DNA of 64,000 nt from Lytechinus variegatus (Eukaryota > Echinodermata > Echinoidea > Temnopleuroida > Toxopneustidae). Positions within the stretch are counted from its first letter, which is position 1. Each line of letters begins with the position of its first letter. The notes below the pieces were generated by a model. It saw only the letters and a list, made by a program, of their open reading frames with translations. It was not told where the DNA came from and made no database searches. A program made the translations under genes and the position numbers. The stretch is from contig NC_054746.1 of assembly GCF_018143015.1 (NCBI RefSeq), forward strand, positions 35,372,830-35,436,829. Direction: 5' to 3'. Below, in pieces: positions 1 through 12,323 of the stretch.

Positions 1-380
1 TGCATAACTTTATACCTTTTGCTGTTATGTAATATAGGAAAACAATTTGTATAATAATGAAATTTATAAATTCTCTGTAGAGTACATACAAATTAAATGA
101 TTCATAAAGAATACTTTAACAAGTAATGTATACATCTAAACTTTTGAAGAACAAAATACTTTGAATTTGAGTGGTATTTTTCCACTTATTTACAAGTCTT
201 GATTCTGAATGCTATCATCGTTGAATCTAACTTATGCAACAGTGTTGTAGATTGGATAATGCCTTTGAATCTAATTTTTGATAAACATATGGAGGATTTA
301 TTATTTTGGTAGACATTTCATTTTGATAAACACATGAGAATAAATAAATTGATTTTGTTTTTGTGCATATTTTTTTGTAG

Positions 381-533
381 AGTCTTCGCAAGGACAACAG
401 CCATTTACCTCAGCTAAACTCCCAAGGTTTACAAGAAGGCCTCTCCAAAGGTCATGGCAACCAAGGATACAAGAAAGATAATGAAAAACTGCTCAAGAGA
501 GACCGCCTACCAAACATAGATTCGTTTAAATAG
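381..533 (+). CDS. Probable 3'-terminal coding exon of an unidentified gene
   Basis: A T-rich tract ending in TTTTTTGTAG directly precedes an open frame of 50 codons that ends with TAG at 531-533. In the frame starting at 381 the peptide begins SLRKDNSHLPQLNS and ends KRDRLPNIDSFK. It is rich in Lys, Asn and Gln, with no membrane segment. The rest of the gene would lie left of the window, so entry phase cannot be tested. I do not recognise the protein. The support is the acceptor-like sequence plus coding-like composition in an AT-rich setting; a chance open frame is possible. Confidence 0.45.
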   Translation, partial: SLRKDNSHLPQLNSQGLQEGLSKGHGNQGYKKDNEKLLKRDRLPNIDSFK

Positions 534-3500
534 AGTGAATGGTTTCACAAAATCTGTTCCATATGAGGAGCTGCATACAAGACTTGAGGAGTGATTAAAG
601 ACTTTCATATTGTATTCAGGCTTAAGTTTCTAGTCAGAGTCTCAAAACATTGTCATTGTAATGACCAATCAGATATGGTTGTTGGTGGAAAGAATGCACC
701 CCATTGCAGGGGCAGTTGGTGACTATCTATTTATCATTGTGATAGTACTGTGTTTTTTTTTTTGTTAAATGTTTGAATCTTGATTTCTTTCAGGAGTCAC
801 TGCCATCTTGTATTCAAGCCAAAGGTTTTTTTGAGGCAATGTCTCAAAGCATTCTCACTGTAAAGATTGAAGCGTGTTCAGTGTTTTTTTCCCTGCATGC
901 ACTATTGTGCCGTCAGGAGGTTTAGTTCACATTTGATTATCCATATTGTCTGTTTTATTCCTGTTTCAAGGACTTTAATGCTGCCATTATGCCTCCTACA
1001 AACGATTTTAGTACATATCAAGAAAATGGGCGAATCACCTTTCCCCGACATGTATCACATTATAAAGCATTTCTCTCCCCGGTCTTTGAATGCTCAAAGC
1101 TACATGTTTTGCAGTCAAGTTTCTTTATTTCAACACTAATCATAAGAATCCTAGAAATACTCCAATGCCAATAATTTCTATTGAAAATCTGTACATTAAA
1201 TAAAAAATCAACCACAATCTCAGACCTATTTGTAACCCCAATCCTAATCCTCATAGAATTGTTAATCCCCCCACACACACAAAAAATATCACAACCCATT
1301 CTTTCATCTTCTGAGTAATCAAGGCAGGATCACTTGTTTGTGCACCCATCAGACGGAATGTACAGATGGAATGTATAACAGACTTATAGACTCTTACAGA
1401 CTCTAATTTGTCTGTGGAATGCATTGTTAGGCCTATAGATTACATTTGCACAAAACTACTTTGGCTGAAGTGAAACTTGTCATATTTTAACAGAATGCCA
1501 TCCTAATAATTGCACTCAAAGAATTACTGATTTAAAGTGTAAATATACAGATTTTTGCATCTTCCATTCATTAAGCAAGAGTATTGATAGAAAGGCGCTG
1601 CTGCTTTTGAGTAGTCTTGATTTGAAATTCAGATTTTGAAATATTTTTTATACATGACTTTCAATTTTTCTCTCAAAATAGCATTATACCTTGAATAATT
1701 CCACCATCAATTTGTGATATTGACATTTAAAAAAGTGTAAATTACAATTCCTTCCCTTTTCTATGTGCTTTGAAAACTCAAGTTCCCAAACAAGAAGTTT
1801 ATTCTGAGGACTTTCCGACACCTCTCTTTCTGTTTCATTCTTCAGGCGTGTTCTTCAAGGTGATAGTAATTTATTTGAATTTTAACAGAGTTTCTAGATA
1901 CCATTAACCTTACCATATTTTCAGCCATGATTTTAGGGATGCATTCATATATATGCAGGATTTTGCTTAGCTAAAGTAAATGTTACAAACAATTATCGTT
2001 GGGGTTTAGTTCAGGTAGCCATTATTCTTACTTAATTTAAAAGCGAGACTTCGTCATTGATTGGGGAAGAAAATGATGGTTATGATTTATATTTTCTGAA
2101 ACTTAAGCTTTATCAGCGAGTGAAATGACATGTTAGCTCACACATCTAGAGTTTTTACAAAGAGAGAAATGTTTTTGAATTACTCTACAGGTTTGATGAA
2201 TTGATTTAGTCATTGTAAATCTTAAAAGAAGAATTGGGGCAATGTTTGTTTTCATTTTTTCTATGTGTATGTATGGACAATCATGATAATATAACTTTAA
2301 TTTGCATTTCAGGTGATATGATTATGACTGCTTATTTGTGATATGTATCCGATAACAAAATTTGAATTGAGCAAAATTTATTGATTTGTATTTTTGAAAT
2401 GTCTTGTATATTAAGAGAAATTGGTCAGCATAATACTATTCATGAGCATTAATTATTGTTGACTTTGTTTCTAAGTTGATGCTTTTTAGAATTGTACTTA
2501 ATTCTTGATTAGTCTGTAAATTAAATTTGAACATTTCGTATAAGATGTAGAAGGTGCAGATACATATATGATGGAATTTAGTTGTTGTATATTGCCAGTG
2601 GAATGGAACCCTAAACCTTTTTTCTCCCTTTTCTGTTGTAGTCTCACTTGCAGACATTTTTTTTGTATTGCGATGTCTTACATTGTAGACTACAACAGGT
2701 TGGGGAGGGGGGTCACAGAGTTGAGTGTAAATTAAAGTTGCACTAATTTCGTTAGTTACGAGCAATATAGAACACACCACTCTTAAGATTGGATCATATT
2801 TAATTGAATGGCACTACTTTGTTGTCATCAAACCTTATACATGACTTTAACTCTATGTCTGACACCCCCCCCCCCCCTCAATGACATGCCTAATGTTGAA
2901 ATATTACATATAATGATGGGTCTCAGTGTACTTCTAGATATTATGATGAATCTGATGATCCTATACATATCAGTCATTTGGAATGTTTTCAAATTTGCAA
3001 TGAGAGATTTTATAAACCTCTTATTAAAAAGACATATCTAAAATAAACCCATCAAATGGTTCTGCAAATTCAGGTTAAGCTCTGTATATCATTGGAATGC
3101 ATGTTTAATGTCCATTTTATTGACACCTGCTTGCAATGATCATGTATCATTTACTCTTGAACTGGCTTGCAGAATTATTCTGAGAGGGTTTGCAGTTGTA
3201 AAAGGTGTACTGCCTTTGACAAAAGCATTCATTTATTTGAAAAATCATATACTCAATCAGTTAATAAAGTATTTAATCAAGACTTAACATGTTTTTTAGA
3301 TGTATAAGTACCAACTAACAATATTGAGAAATATTTTGTATTTTATCTGAAATTGTTGTGTAAGAAGTACATGTATGCCTTTAGCAGTATCTGCAATAAT
3401 GCTTTAATGATGTACTAATCAGACTTTGCCTTAGTGAAAACTAATTATGTAAAGGAAAGAAGAAAGAGAGAGAGAATACACATGTTGTATATGTAGAAGC

Positions 3501-4074
3501 AGAGCAGTAGTGCTAGAGTAAATTATTGTATTTTGATTACATTTGAACAATGATTAGTGTTTCAAAATTGTTTATGAAAGTAAGAGTAATGCCAAAAAGA
3601 TCATGTATGTGTATTACCTTGTTACTAAGTACTATACTTATGTACTGGTGGTTTATGAATAGTATTCAGAGAAAAAATGTTGATATGGTTGTAGTTGCAT
3701 GTAAGTAGATACATATATTAAGATCTTGCTCTTAGATCAGTGGACTTTCACGACAGTATCATTAGAAAAATTCTTGTTGATTGAAAAAAATGAAAAACGT
3801 CTTTTCTGTTATTCAAGCTTAAAATTGTCTACTTGTGCTATACAATGTTAGGCCAGGTAAATAAAGAAAATGTCACCGGGGACGTGATGAAATGCTTTAA
3901 AGTATATCAAAATTGGATATTTCACATTTGTAAGTAATGGAAATGGTCAATACCTACCTTGAGGGCATAGTGACTCAATGCTTAGAATTGATTGCATTGA
4001 CCAAAGTGTACAATCAAGACGGAAAATCAATTATACGCTGAGCAGTGCAAAAAAGTGTTTCGGGCACCATGACA
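534..4074. other. AT-rich noncoding stretch, possible 3'UTR and intergenic DNA
   Basis: No convincing exon is seen. The start may be the 3'UTR of the gene ending at 533. The short open frames here lack splice partners and have noncoding composition. A C-run lies near 2866-2878. Confidence 0.4.
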
Positions 4075-4170
4075 TGGGTCCCGTAACACAAATGTTAGTG
4101 ATTGTAGTCAATGGAATCAATTGTAGAAAATTGTTCTACATCATTGCTAAGCGTAGTGTTACGGGACCCA
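4075..4170. repeat. Short inverted-repeat (MITE-like) element
   Basis: The 96-bp segment has perfect 15-bp ends, TGGGTCCCGTAACAC at 4075-4089 and its reverse complement at 4156-4170. The 7047-7164 element has related ends (CCCTGTAACAC), so the two may be one family. Confidence 0.7.
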
Positions 4171-5036
4171 GTTCTGCTTGTAAATATTGTAACTTTTAAA
4201 AGAAGCCTCAATGAAACATGCCCTCTTTCATTTCTCTCTTTGTTTACAAGAAATATTTTGCTGAAGAGGGGAAGGGGGGGGGTGTTCTTTAAGAAGTAAA
4301 TATCTTTGGCCCTCAAAAGTAATATTACATGAAATTTTATATTTTCATTTGGGAGGTTGGTATTCTAATTGCATATTGCATAAGTTCTATGAAGATAGCT
4401 TAACCTCTCTATCAACACTAATTATTCTAGTACTATTTATTTGCACGTATTGTGCACTTTTACTGAATTCGATACCAAAAAAGTTAGTTTGTGGAAAGTG
4501 TTGAGTTATTGTGTAGTTGGAAAACTACTTGACTAGATCAATTTACTGTGTATAAAATATATTTGACTTGGGACACCATTACGTGGCCCTGTATACTTGT
4601 TATGTGTAGAGCCTTCTTCTTAAAGGGACAACTTCTGATTTGTTTGAAAATAATGCTGAGAAAACAAGATGTAACGGCATTTTAAATGTCTAGGATTTTG
4701 AATGCATTGAAGCATAAAATCTGGTAGTATTTATTGACATAGTAGGGTACCCAGATATGCAAGTATCCATGTATTCCATGTTTTTTGTTGTATTGCATAG
4801 TGTATCAAGTCTGTTATTGCACAACCTCCTTGGAGGCCTGGTAGAAAGGTCCCATCCGACATATCACAGTAAATTTCCTTAAATTGCTCCAGCAATAAGG
4901 TATGAATACTCTAGCCAGTTGATATCCATTGCTAAGTAATACAAAGGCATGCCATCAGATATTCAGATCATCGTTTGAACTTCTATGAACTATAATAATG
5001 ATCTGCTTTCATATAGGGGCAATGTCTGAAATTGCT

Positions 5037-5424
5037 TTAAGGCCACTGCACACCTTATGAATGGCTCACGATCTAATTTTAGAACAAATCACATTTTGCC
5101 AATTTTCTGAGAATATAAGTGAAAAGTATCTTTTTATTTGAGGTTCAAATTAACTGTAAGAATATTAATACAACCATTTCAGATGATTGCATTCATTTTG
5201 AAGTAAAAGCCAAATTGGGTTCAAATCGTAGCCAATCGTACGATTTCTATGATGTCATTACGACTAGATATTCAATTTGCCTATAATTTAATAAGGAAAG
5301 AAAAGTATTCGTACAATGATTTTTAAACAATAAGATGTTCCATATCTCAATATCTACATTAAATTTTACTATAATTTATTGCTAATGGGTTGCAAATCAA
5401 TAGTCGGGTGTGCTCTGGCCTTAA
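5037..5424. repeat. MITE-like element with imperfect TIRs
   Basis: The ends are TTTAAGGCCACTGCACACC and GGTGTGCTCTGGCCTTAA, which are near reverse complements, 388 bp apart. The interior is AT-rich and without an open frame. The outermost TTAA could be a target duplication or part of the TIR; this cannot be settled from one copy. Confidence 0.65.
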
Positions 5425-5954
5425 CAGATATTATAATTCAGCACATCTGTCACTTGCAATTTACAAACCATTTACTGTTTTGTGTCTAAATGGACCATTA
5501 TCTTGTTTATTTGTCTTGTGTAGATATTCCTTGTGCTGAGCTGTACAGTGATTCTTTTATCAGTATCAAGGAGTCAGTGTAGTAGTCTATAATTGTCTAT
5601 CAATTCCTAAAACTCATTGAGAATTTGTATATAGTAGAAGAGAGAGAGAGAGAGATGAGTGAAAGAAAAATGTTTTTTGTGATTTTTTCCCCCTTGGTCA
5701 TGACTACTTTTCTGATGTAGAAGAGATGGAATAAACTAGAATACAATAGTTATTGTCTTGGATGGTGTATTCATTATTTTATAAAGAATTATTAACCCTG
5801 CTTTGTCTGGGCTACGTGTATCTTATTGTATTTAAAAATTTTATATATTTCTTTGTGTTTTATTTTTTTCCGATGAACTTTGTCGCAGACCCTTTTGTGA
5901 TCTTAAATAGCATAAAATCAATCTATTCAAACCAACAAAAGTAAAAAATGATTA

Positions 5955-6175
5955 TACATTTATGATTTTTGGTTGAAAAACACAATTTGCATCGACTTTG
6001 TACACAGAATCATGTTTTTGAGCAAATTTGGGTCCGACATGCACTTACAAAATGTTGCGTAATTTTGGAACTGTGTACCGTACTTGGGAGCGAGCGGCGC
6101 AGTCAAAAAAATTTGCGTGGTGGTGTAGTGAAAATTTTTTTCAAGAGGGTGGGGTCAAATTGACCCCCCCCCCGT
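5955..6175 (+). repeat. Dispersed repeat ending in a C-run, copy 1
   Basis: Segments such as ACATGCACTTACAAAATGTT and the part from CAATTTGCATCGACTTTGTA recur in reverse orientation at about 31866-32135. Both copies finish in a long C/G run. The overlapping short open frames belong to this repeat. Confidence 0.65.
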
Positions 6176-6715
6176 TTAATAAGGGTCAAAGTCCATCCCC
6201 AAAAAATTTCATCCCAAAAATGTAAAATAAGGAAGTTATGACATTTTGAAGTTTCGCTTATTTTTCACAAAACAGGCACAACTCAGTGATATGCAAATGA
6301 GAGTCAATGATCTCTCTCACTATTCAGTTGTTTAATGTTTGAATACAATATTTCATTTTTTTACTGATAAGACAATAAGGACCAACTTGACTGAACCATA
6401 AAATGTTAAAATAATGGTAATTCTACATGTTCAGGGAGGAACAGAACTTTGTTTCACAGAACAATTAGGAGAAAAATAGAATATATCACATAACAAATTT
6501 CAATAGAAATAGTGAGTGGATGAATAGTCACCTCATTTGCATACCAACCAGGATGTGTATATAGTTTTGTGACATTAAGCGAAACTTCAAAATATCATAA
6601 CTTTCTCATTTTACATCCGATTTTGATGAAATTTTCAGTGTAAAGCTTGTTGGATTTTTCTTATTTCATTCAAATCAACTTTTTGTTGGGGTGGACTTTT
6701 CCTTTTAAATAAACA
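6176..6715. repeat. Foldback element
   Basis: Arms at about 6233-6300 and 6535-6605 are near reverse complements; shared cores include TTTTGAAGTTTCGCTTA and an ATGCAAATGAG end. The flanks (GTCCATCCCC on the left, GGTGGACTTT on the right) extend the symmetry loosely. No coding capacity is seen. Confidence 0.6.
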
Positions 6716-7046
6716 GGGAATTCTGCCTAAGTTAAGTCTCTTAGGAACACAGTCCGATTTAACTATACAAAATTCTGATAAGGGATAAGTAGAATATTTC
6801 ACAGAAATTGGTCTGAAAATACTTTTTACTTAATTATCTCACCAATGAAAGGCCGCACTATGCAGATATAACTTCCACAGTTTTCCTATTTTTAAAATTT
6901 TTATTTTAAGTGATTGATGTATTTAATTTCTTTTGGAGGAAGTTTTCATAACCTATCATGGATGTCCTAATTCATTTTTAATATCCATGGCAAACTTGAT
7001 GCACTTCACAAGTTTGTATACATATTGCATTGGCTACTGGCATCTG

Positions 7047-7164
7047 AGTCCCTGTAACACATCAGTAATTGATTATTCAGTTGATTTATATGAATGATTG
7101 CACATACAATCAATGCAATCAATCAGACCTTCAATCAATTACAAGGCTTTGTGTAACAGGGATT
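7047..7164. repeat. Small inverted-repeat element
   Basis: TCCCTGTAACAC at 7049-7060 matches GTGTAACAGGGAT at 7151-7163 in reverse. The interior has ATTGATT-type repeats in both orientations. Confidence 0.6.
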
Positions 7165-8133
7165 ACTTACTAATCTGTTATATTCAAAATCAGAATGTAA
7201 AATTCAACTGAAATAGACAGTGTAATTGCTCATCATATCCACACAGATTTATTGCCTTATAACACTTTTTATACAAATATATTAATGTTATAAAACTACA
7301 TGATCAAACAACATTTTTTAAGTCTAACATCACATGTAAGAGACTGACAGTAGGCCACACACACAAGTAAATATATAATATGCTCTACAACTTGATAATT
7401 TGTTATTCTATCTAGAAAGGATAATTTTCAAATCTATACAAATTTTCTGTACATATTTCCCCATCACATCCCAATTCATATCACCTGTGATATTGTACCT
7501 CGCAACCAAAAAGTAAATTGCATAGACAATGACAACTTTACCCGTCCTACAGTGTATTTTACCAAAAATGTACATTCACACAATTGTAATTATTAAAAAA
7601 AAAACAAGTGACTGAAATACATGTACCTTTTAACTAGGTATTCAACAATTGAATTGAAATTGATTAAGCCCATATGTTTACAACAAATTGCAAAGTGGTG
7701 AATTACACATTACACATAGTTCAAACTACCCATCTAGGATTGCATAAAAAACAATTGCATATATCTTTATCAGGACAAATAAAAAAAAATCTCACAGCAT
7801 GAGATCATCAGCCATCATTTTTTGACATTCGGTGGGTCACTGTTAGTTGATAATGTGACACCCATTTCTTTACATTTAAATTGAGCATATTTTTGTTTGG
7901 GCCCTCTATTGGTAGAGAGCAAAGTTGGTCTGAATTGTTGCCAAATGATCTCTTTCAAATTTAGAAAAAATAAAAGGATTCAATTTACTTAAGAGCCAAC
8001 TTATATGATAATAGAAACCGAGTAGAAAAAAAATCAAGCATTCATCCCCAAGAACAAGAGAAAATAAGTCAAACATTGCCAACCTTATTTCACCACCAAG
8101 GGAGTCCAAACAGAAGACGTTATATCATAACCT

Positions 8134-8612
8134 TCAGGGGCGGATCCAGCTTTTTATAAAGGGGGGGGGGGGTTGGGGTGGTATGCGAGGGAGCGTAGCG
8201 ACCGAGTCCAAGCGAGCGAGGGGGGAGGGTGTGGGAGGGGGGTGTCCCCCCTCCCACAGTAGGGAAAATTTTTGAAAATCTGTGTGTGAAAATGGCTTTT
8301 TCTTGCATCTAAAACACCACTATTTTTGGTATAGAGGTCGTTGCCAAATTAACCCCCATGAAAATTTGTAAAATTAAGTTGCATTTTCCTGCAATGTGGG
8401 CCAGTTCACAACACAGATACAAAGACATTTGTTCGCCCAACCCCCCCCAAAAAAAAAGAAATAATAATAATAAATGAAATAAATACGCAGAAATAGAATA
8501 AAATAAAATTACAAGTTAAAAAAAAGATAAGATTTAAAAAAATGGTCCCCAGATTTTTTTTTTTTTTGGGGGGGTTGCAACCCCCCAACTCCCCCTCTAG
8601 ATCCGCTTCTGA
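8134..8612. repeat. Foldback element with GCGGATC ends and G/C runs
   Basis: The left end TCAGGGGCGGATCCA and the right end TAGATCCGCTTCTGA are imperfect reverse complements. The interior has long G and C homopolymers and a GCGAGCGAG-type patch. The open frames across it are shadows of the homopolymers. Confidence 0.55.
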
Positions 8613-8929
8613 CCTTGTGCATTGGATGAGTGGTGTGCAATTGGATGGTTGTTTCAAACCAAATGCAAAGTTTAATAACCTCACCCAACAATTTTGCTGT
8701 TGCTGGCAATTAAGCTCATTAAAAAAAAATCATACTATATCAGAGACACAAGATATCCCTTTTGTGTGCCTAAGAAATGAATCACATGTGTCATTTTTCA
8801 TCTACTCCTTCATTTCAACAATTGCACTTACATTATCCACAATATATATATATATCAACTACACATAAACTTTACAAGAGTTAAATATGCACTCTCAAAT
8901 CTGTGAGATTATTCAAAACTTGACAATTT

Positions 8930-9160
8930 GTTACACAAGGTGATATAAATACTGGTCAAGGTGTTCTTTTAGGTACTTGGTATTGTCTTTATAATGTGAC
9001 ACTAAAAAAGATCAAGGTGTTCTTAATAAGGTGACAAACACACAAAAAGATCAAGGTGTTCTTTTTAAAGGTCAAAATGCCCATTTAGTCCTTGGCATTT
9101 TCTTAATAAAGCAACACAAAAATGGGTCAATGTGCTCTTTTAGTAGTTGGTATGTTCTTA
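8930..9160. repeat. Degenerate tandem repeat
   Basis: The motif GATCAAGGTGTTCTT recurs at least twice exactly and again as GGTCAAGGTGTTCTTTT and GGTCAATGTGCTCTTTT, each followed by AAGGTGACA-like sequence. Unit length is uneven, about 50-100 bp. Confidence 0.55.
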
Positions 9161-9726
9161 AAGTTTTTATCTCCAACAAAAAATGCTAGCATTCCAACTT
9201 GACACTGGTGTACGTATCATACACAATACAAAAAAGGCTGAACATAATCAGTTACTGTAAGAAGAAATTAATAAATACTATAAAAAAAACTACTGCACAA
9301 CCAAACATTAAGTTTCTACTTTCACTTTAAAAAGTATTTCACATGTAGATGCCATGCTTTCACAAACCTAAACTCTCATTTCATAATTTCCCAAAATGAA
9401 AATATATATACATATATTTTTTGCAAAAACAGAAATATACAAATACATGTATAAGGACTTTTGGAGCTTGAACTGTCATTATAATATAAAAAATTAGCAC
9501 TTGACCTTATGAATTCAACATCACATAGCCACATAAACCAGACTTATGACTTTGATGCAACAGGTTCTGCACAAGTACATTTCAATGTTTGTTTTAGGCC
9601 TTCATATACCCATTTTTTTAGGGTGGGGGGGGGGGGTTAGATTGAACCTTAATCCCATTAACTACTCTAGTTTTTAAAAAATAAAGAGTATATCAGCTCA
9701 CACACCCTGTATCCAGTATAGCAGCA

Positions 9727-9960
9727 CATTCTGATCAGATTCTCTTCAAATACAAAGAAAATCATATTTTCATCATCATTGCTAATAGATAATGAGATGT
9801 ATTAGAACTCAGATTCAATGAAAAATAAATTTAAAAAAATCTTAGCTAATATATAGAATTAGATTCTGATCAGATTTAAATACAAATATCATCATCGTTC
9901 ATCTTTTAAAATTATGGTAATGAGATGTATTCAAACTCAGATTCAATTTAAAAAATGATT
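9727..9960. repeat. Two-copy tandem duplication, about 130 bp
   Basis: ATTCTGATCAGATT followed by AAATACAAA, ATCATCAT and AATGAGATGTATT...AACTCAGATTCAAT appears twice in the same order, near 9727-9830 and 9861-9945. Confidence 0.6.
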
Positions 9961-12037
9961 AAAAAATGAAGAAAAAAATGAAAAAATCACAAAAAAGATC
10001 ACTAAACAAATATACAATACATAATTTCTTATGTACATATCTCTATAATTCAATTATGTACAAAGCACAGCATGATTTATCATAATAAATATCTAATAAT
10101 ACTGTTAATATATCCAAAAATGCATGAAGCACAGCACATCTTTTTTATAATACAAATCTAAAAATATTTTAAAATATACAAAGCTTACTAGTTATCACCA
10201 AATTAAAAAAAATCTATAGTGTATTTTTAAGCAATTATCATTCAGCCATATCAACAAGAGTAATCATTAACAAATCAATAAGGAATCCTGGGATACAGAT
10301 TTAATTCATGATTCACACAATAGACTGATATCATCAGACAATGGATCTTAAGATATGATTGTCTTAATATTTGGCCTTTACAATTAAAAGATCTATTAAA
10401 TTTGTGAATACAATGGGAAATCAAAGGAGCAGTCAAGCCTGAAAATTTGTTTAAAAAAAACACAACTATTTAGGTTTCAAATCCACAAAACAAAACATAA
10501 ACTAAAAAAAAAGATAAATCAATCATCAGTTTTTGTCAATGGAGAAGTATATGGTGGCAAATATACAATACAATTTTCAAACAGTAAACTGTTACAAGAA
10601 ACATGGAAACACAATTAGATTATTTTTCATGATTTAAAATGAAATGACAATTATGTTGAAATCACAAAAATAAAAGATTCTTGGACTCATATTCTATATA
10701 ATATAGGTAATGTTTACCGCTGTGGCCTTCAAAAAAAAAGCTGATGAATCTGCTCTTAACCAATTAAATTATGAAATTTAAGTAAATTACAACATTAATT
10801 TGTAGCTTATCATTGATAATCATGCTTTGTGAAAGATGATCCAATACTGTTTCATAAAATGGAAGTGTTTATTCATGGATGACAGTCTTGTATTCATACA
10901 ACAGCTACATTCCTTCAAAAATCCTAGAACAAACAGGAGTAAAAATATAAACACATGTAGTTTGAAGATATATCTGAAGAAAGCACACAAAAACCAAAAC
11001 AGGAATTTTAAACAAATGAGTATGCTCTTACTAGTACTAAAATATGAATATTTATGTGTTTTCCCCTAGCAGACAAATATATTTCAAGAGTTAAATTTAC
11101 AACTGTATGTGTTATTCAGCAAATAAACATGACATATAAGTTACATGTAAGTTTTTGAGCAAATAGCTTTGTAGAAGTGCTTCAGCCTATCACATCCAAG
11201 AATGTAACCTTTCAATAGTACATTGGAGGTATTTTTAATGATAAAGAAACCATTATTAGTTTATATTTAGGATAATAATCACATTAAAGTGCTACTAAAA
11301 GCTATAGAAAAATAATGAATAACATGATGGCACACAAAAAAAAATCTGAAAAATTGGTGTTGGTTTATTAAAACTTTTCCCTTGACCCATTTATTTTCAT
11401 AATACTGATTTTACTATAAACATGGGCCTTATCCTGAAATAAGTAATCTCCCTTCTCGTGTGTGTGTGTGTGTGCGGTTGTTGTGTACAAAGTCAATGGA
11501 GAGGAAAGAAGTCACCGCCGCTGACAAAATAAATGGCAGTGAATGGAGTGGTGACTTAAACCAGGATAGTGCCTAAACATATTGTAATACTGATGCAAGT
11601 TTAGTTTTTTTTTAAAAGGGATGCATTACTAAGATGTAATTTGCTACTTATTACAGAATATCCATGAGATAAATTAAAAATTTCATACAAAAAACATGCA
11701 AATGTAGATATATTGCACAACTTGGTTGCATATCTCTGGTTTATTTCCCACTCTCACTTATACTCTATTCAATACTTTAATAAAAATACTTTTTCTTTAA
11801 TAAGCAATCTCCTCTTACAAATATACAATGCCAGTTCTGGTAATGCCCTCTCCCCATAGGTGTCAGCCTTGGGATGAAAATATTATTTATGACCATCTTC
11901 TAATCAATCTAAATAGGAAGGTAGAAAAATAAAGATATATTCAAGATGACAAAGCACACCACCTGTAGTAGCCATTGTACTCTACATAAAGACAGAGGTA
12001 GAAAACCATCCCAAGGAGAAATCACAATGAAAGCATA

Positions 12038-12323
12038 TCATCTCGATGGTGTGTTATCACTCCTTGATCGGCGCTCTCCCTTTCTGACCATGTAGGCTTC
12101 CCCTGGTAATGCCCCCTCCCTGGCTGTCGGCCTCGGGGTGGGGGCTATTGTCGTGGATGTCTTCTTGTTCTTCCACAAACAGACAGAAAGGAAGGTGGTC
12201 ACGAATAGCGCCCCCAAGATGGATAGCATGACGATGGTGAGGGGTGAGATAGGCGATTTGCGTGATGGAGGGGCCACAGCGGTTGAAGATTGGGTAGGGG
12301 TCTGGGTGCTGACAGATATTAGC
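12038..12323 (-). CDS. M8 peptidase exon 17: membrane helix, tail, stop codon
   Basis: After a Thr/Ser/Pro-rich stalk comes PLTIVMLSILGALFVTTFLS, a single hydrophobic helix, followed by the stop-transfer run WKNKK and a basic tail of about 44 residues ending SRSDNTPSR before TGA at 12040-12038. The acceptor is TTCTCCAG. This gives a type I membrane topology. GPI anchoring is unlikely because a charged tail follows the helix. Confidence 0.85.

Larger units (their letters stand above)
8613..12037. other. AT-rich noncoding DNA downstream of the M8 peptidase gene
   Basis: No coding exon is seen. The right part should contain the 3'UTR of the minus-strand gene; a minus-strand AATAAA at about 11745-11740 is one candidate polyadenylation signal, unproven. 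Confidence 0.4.
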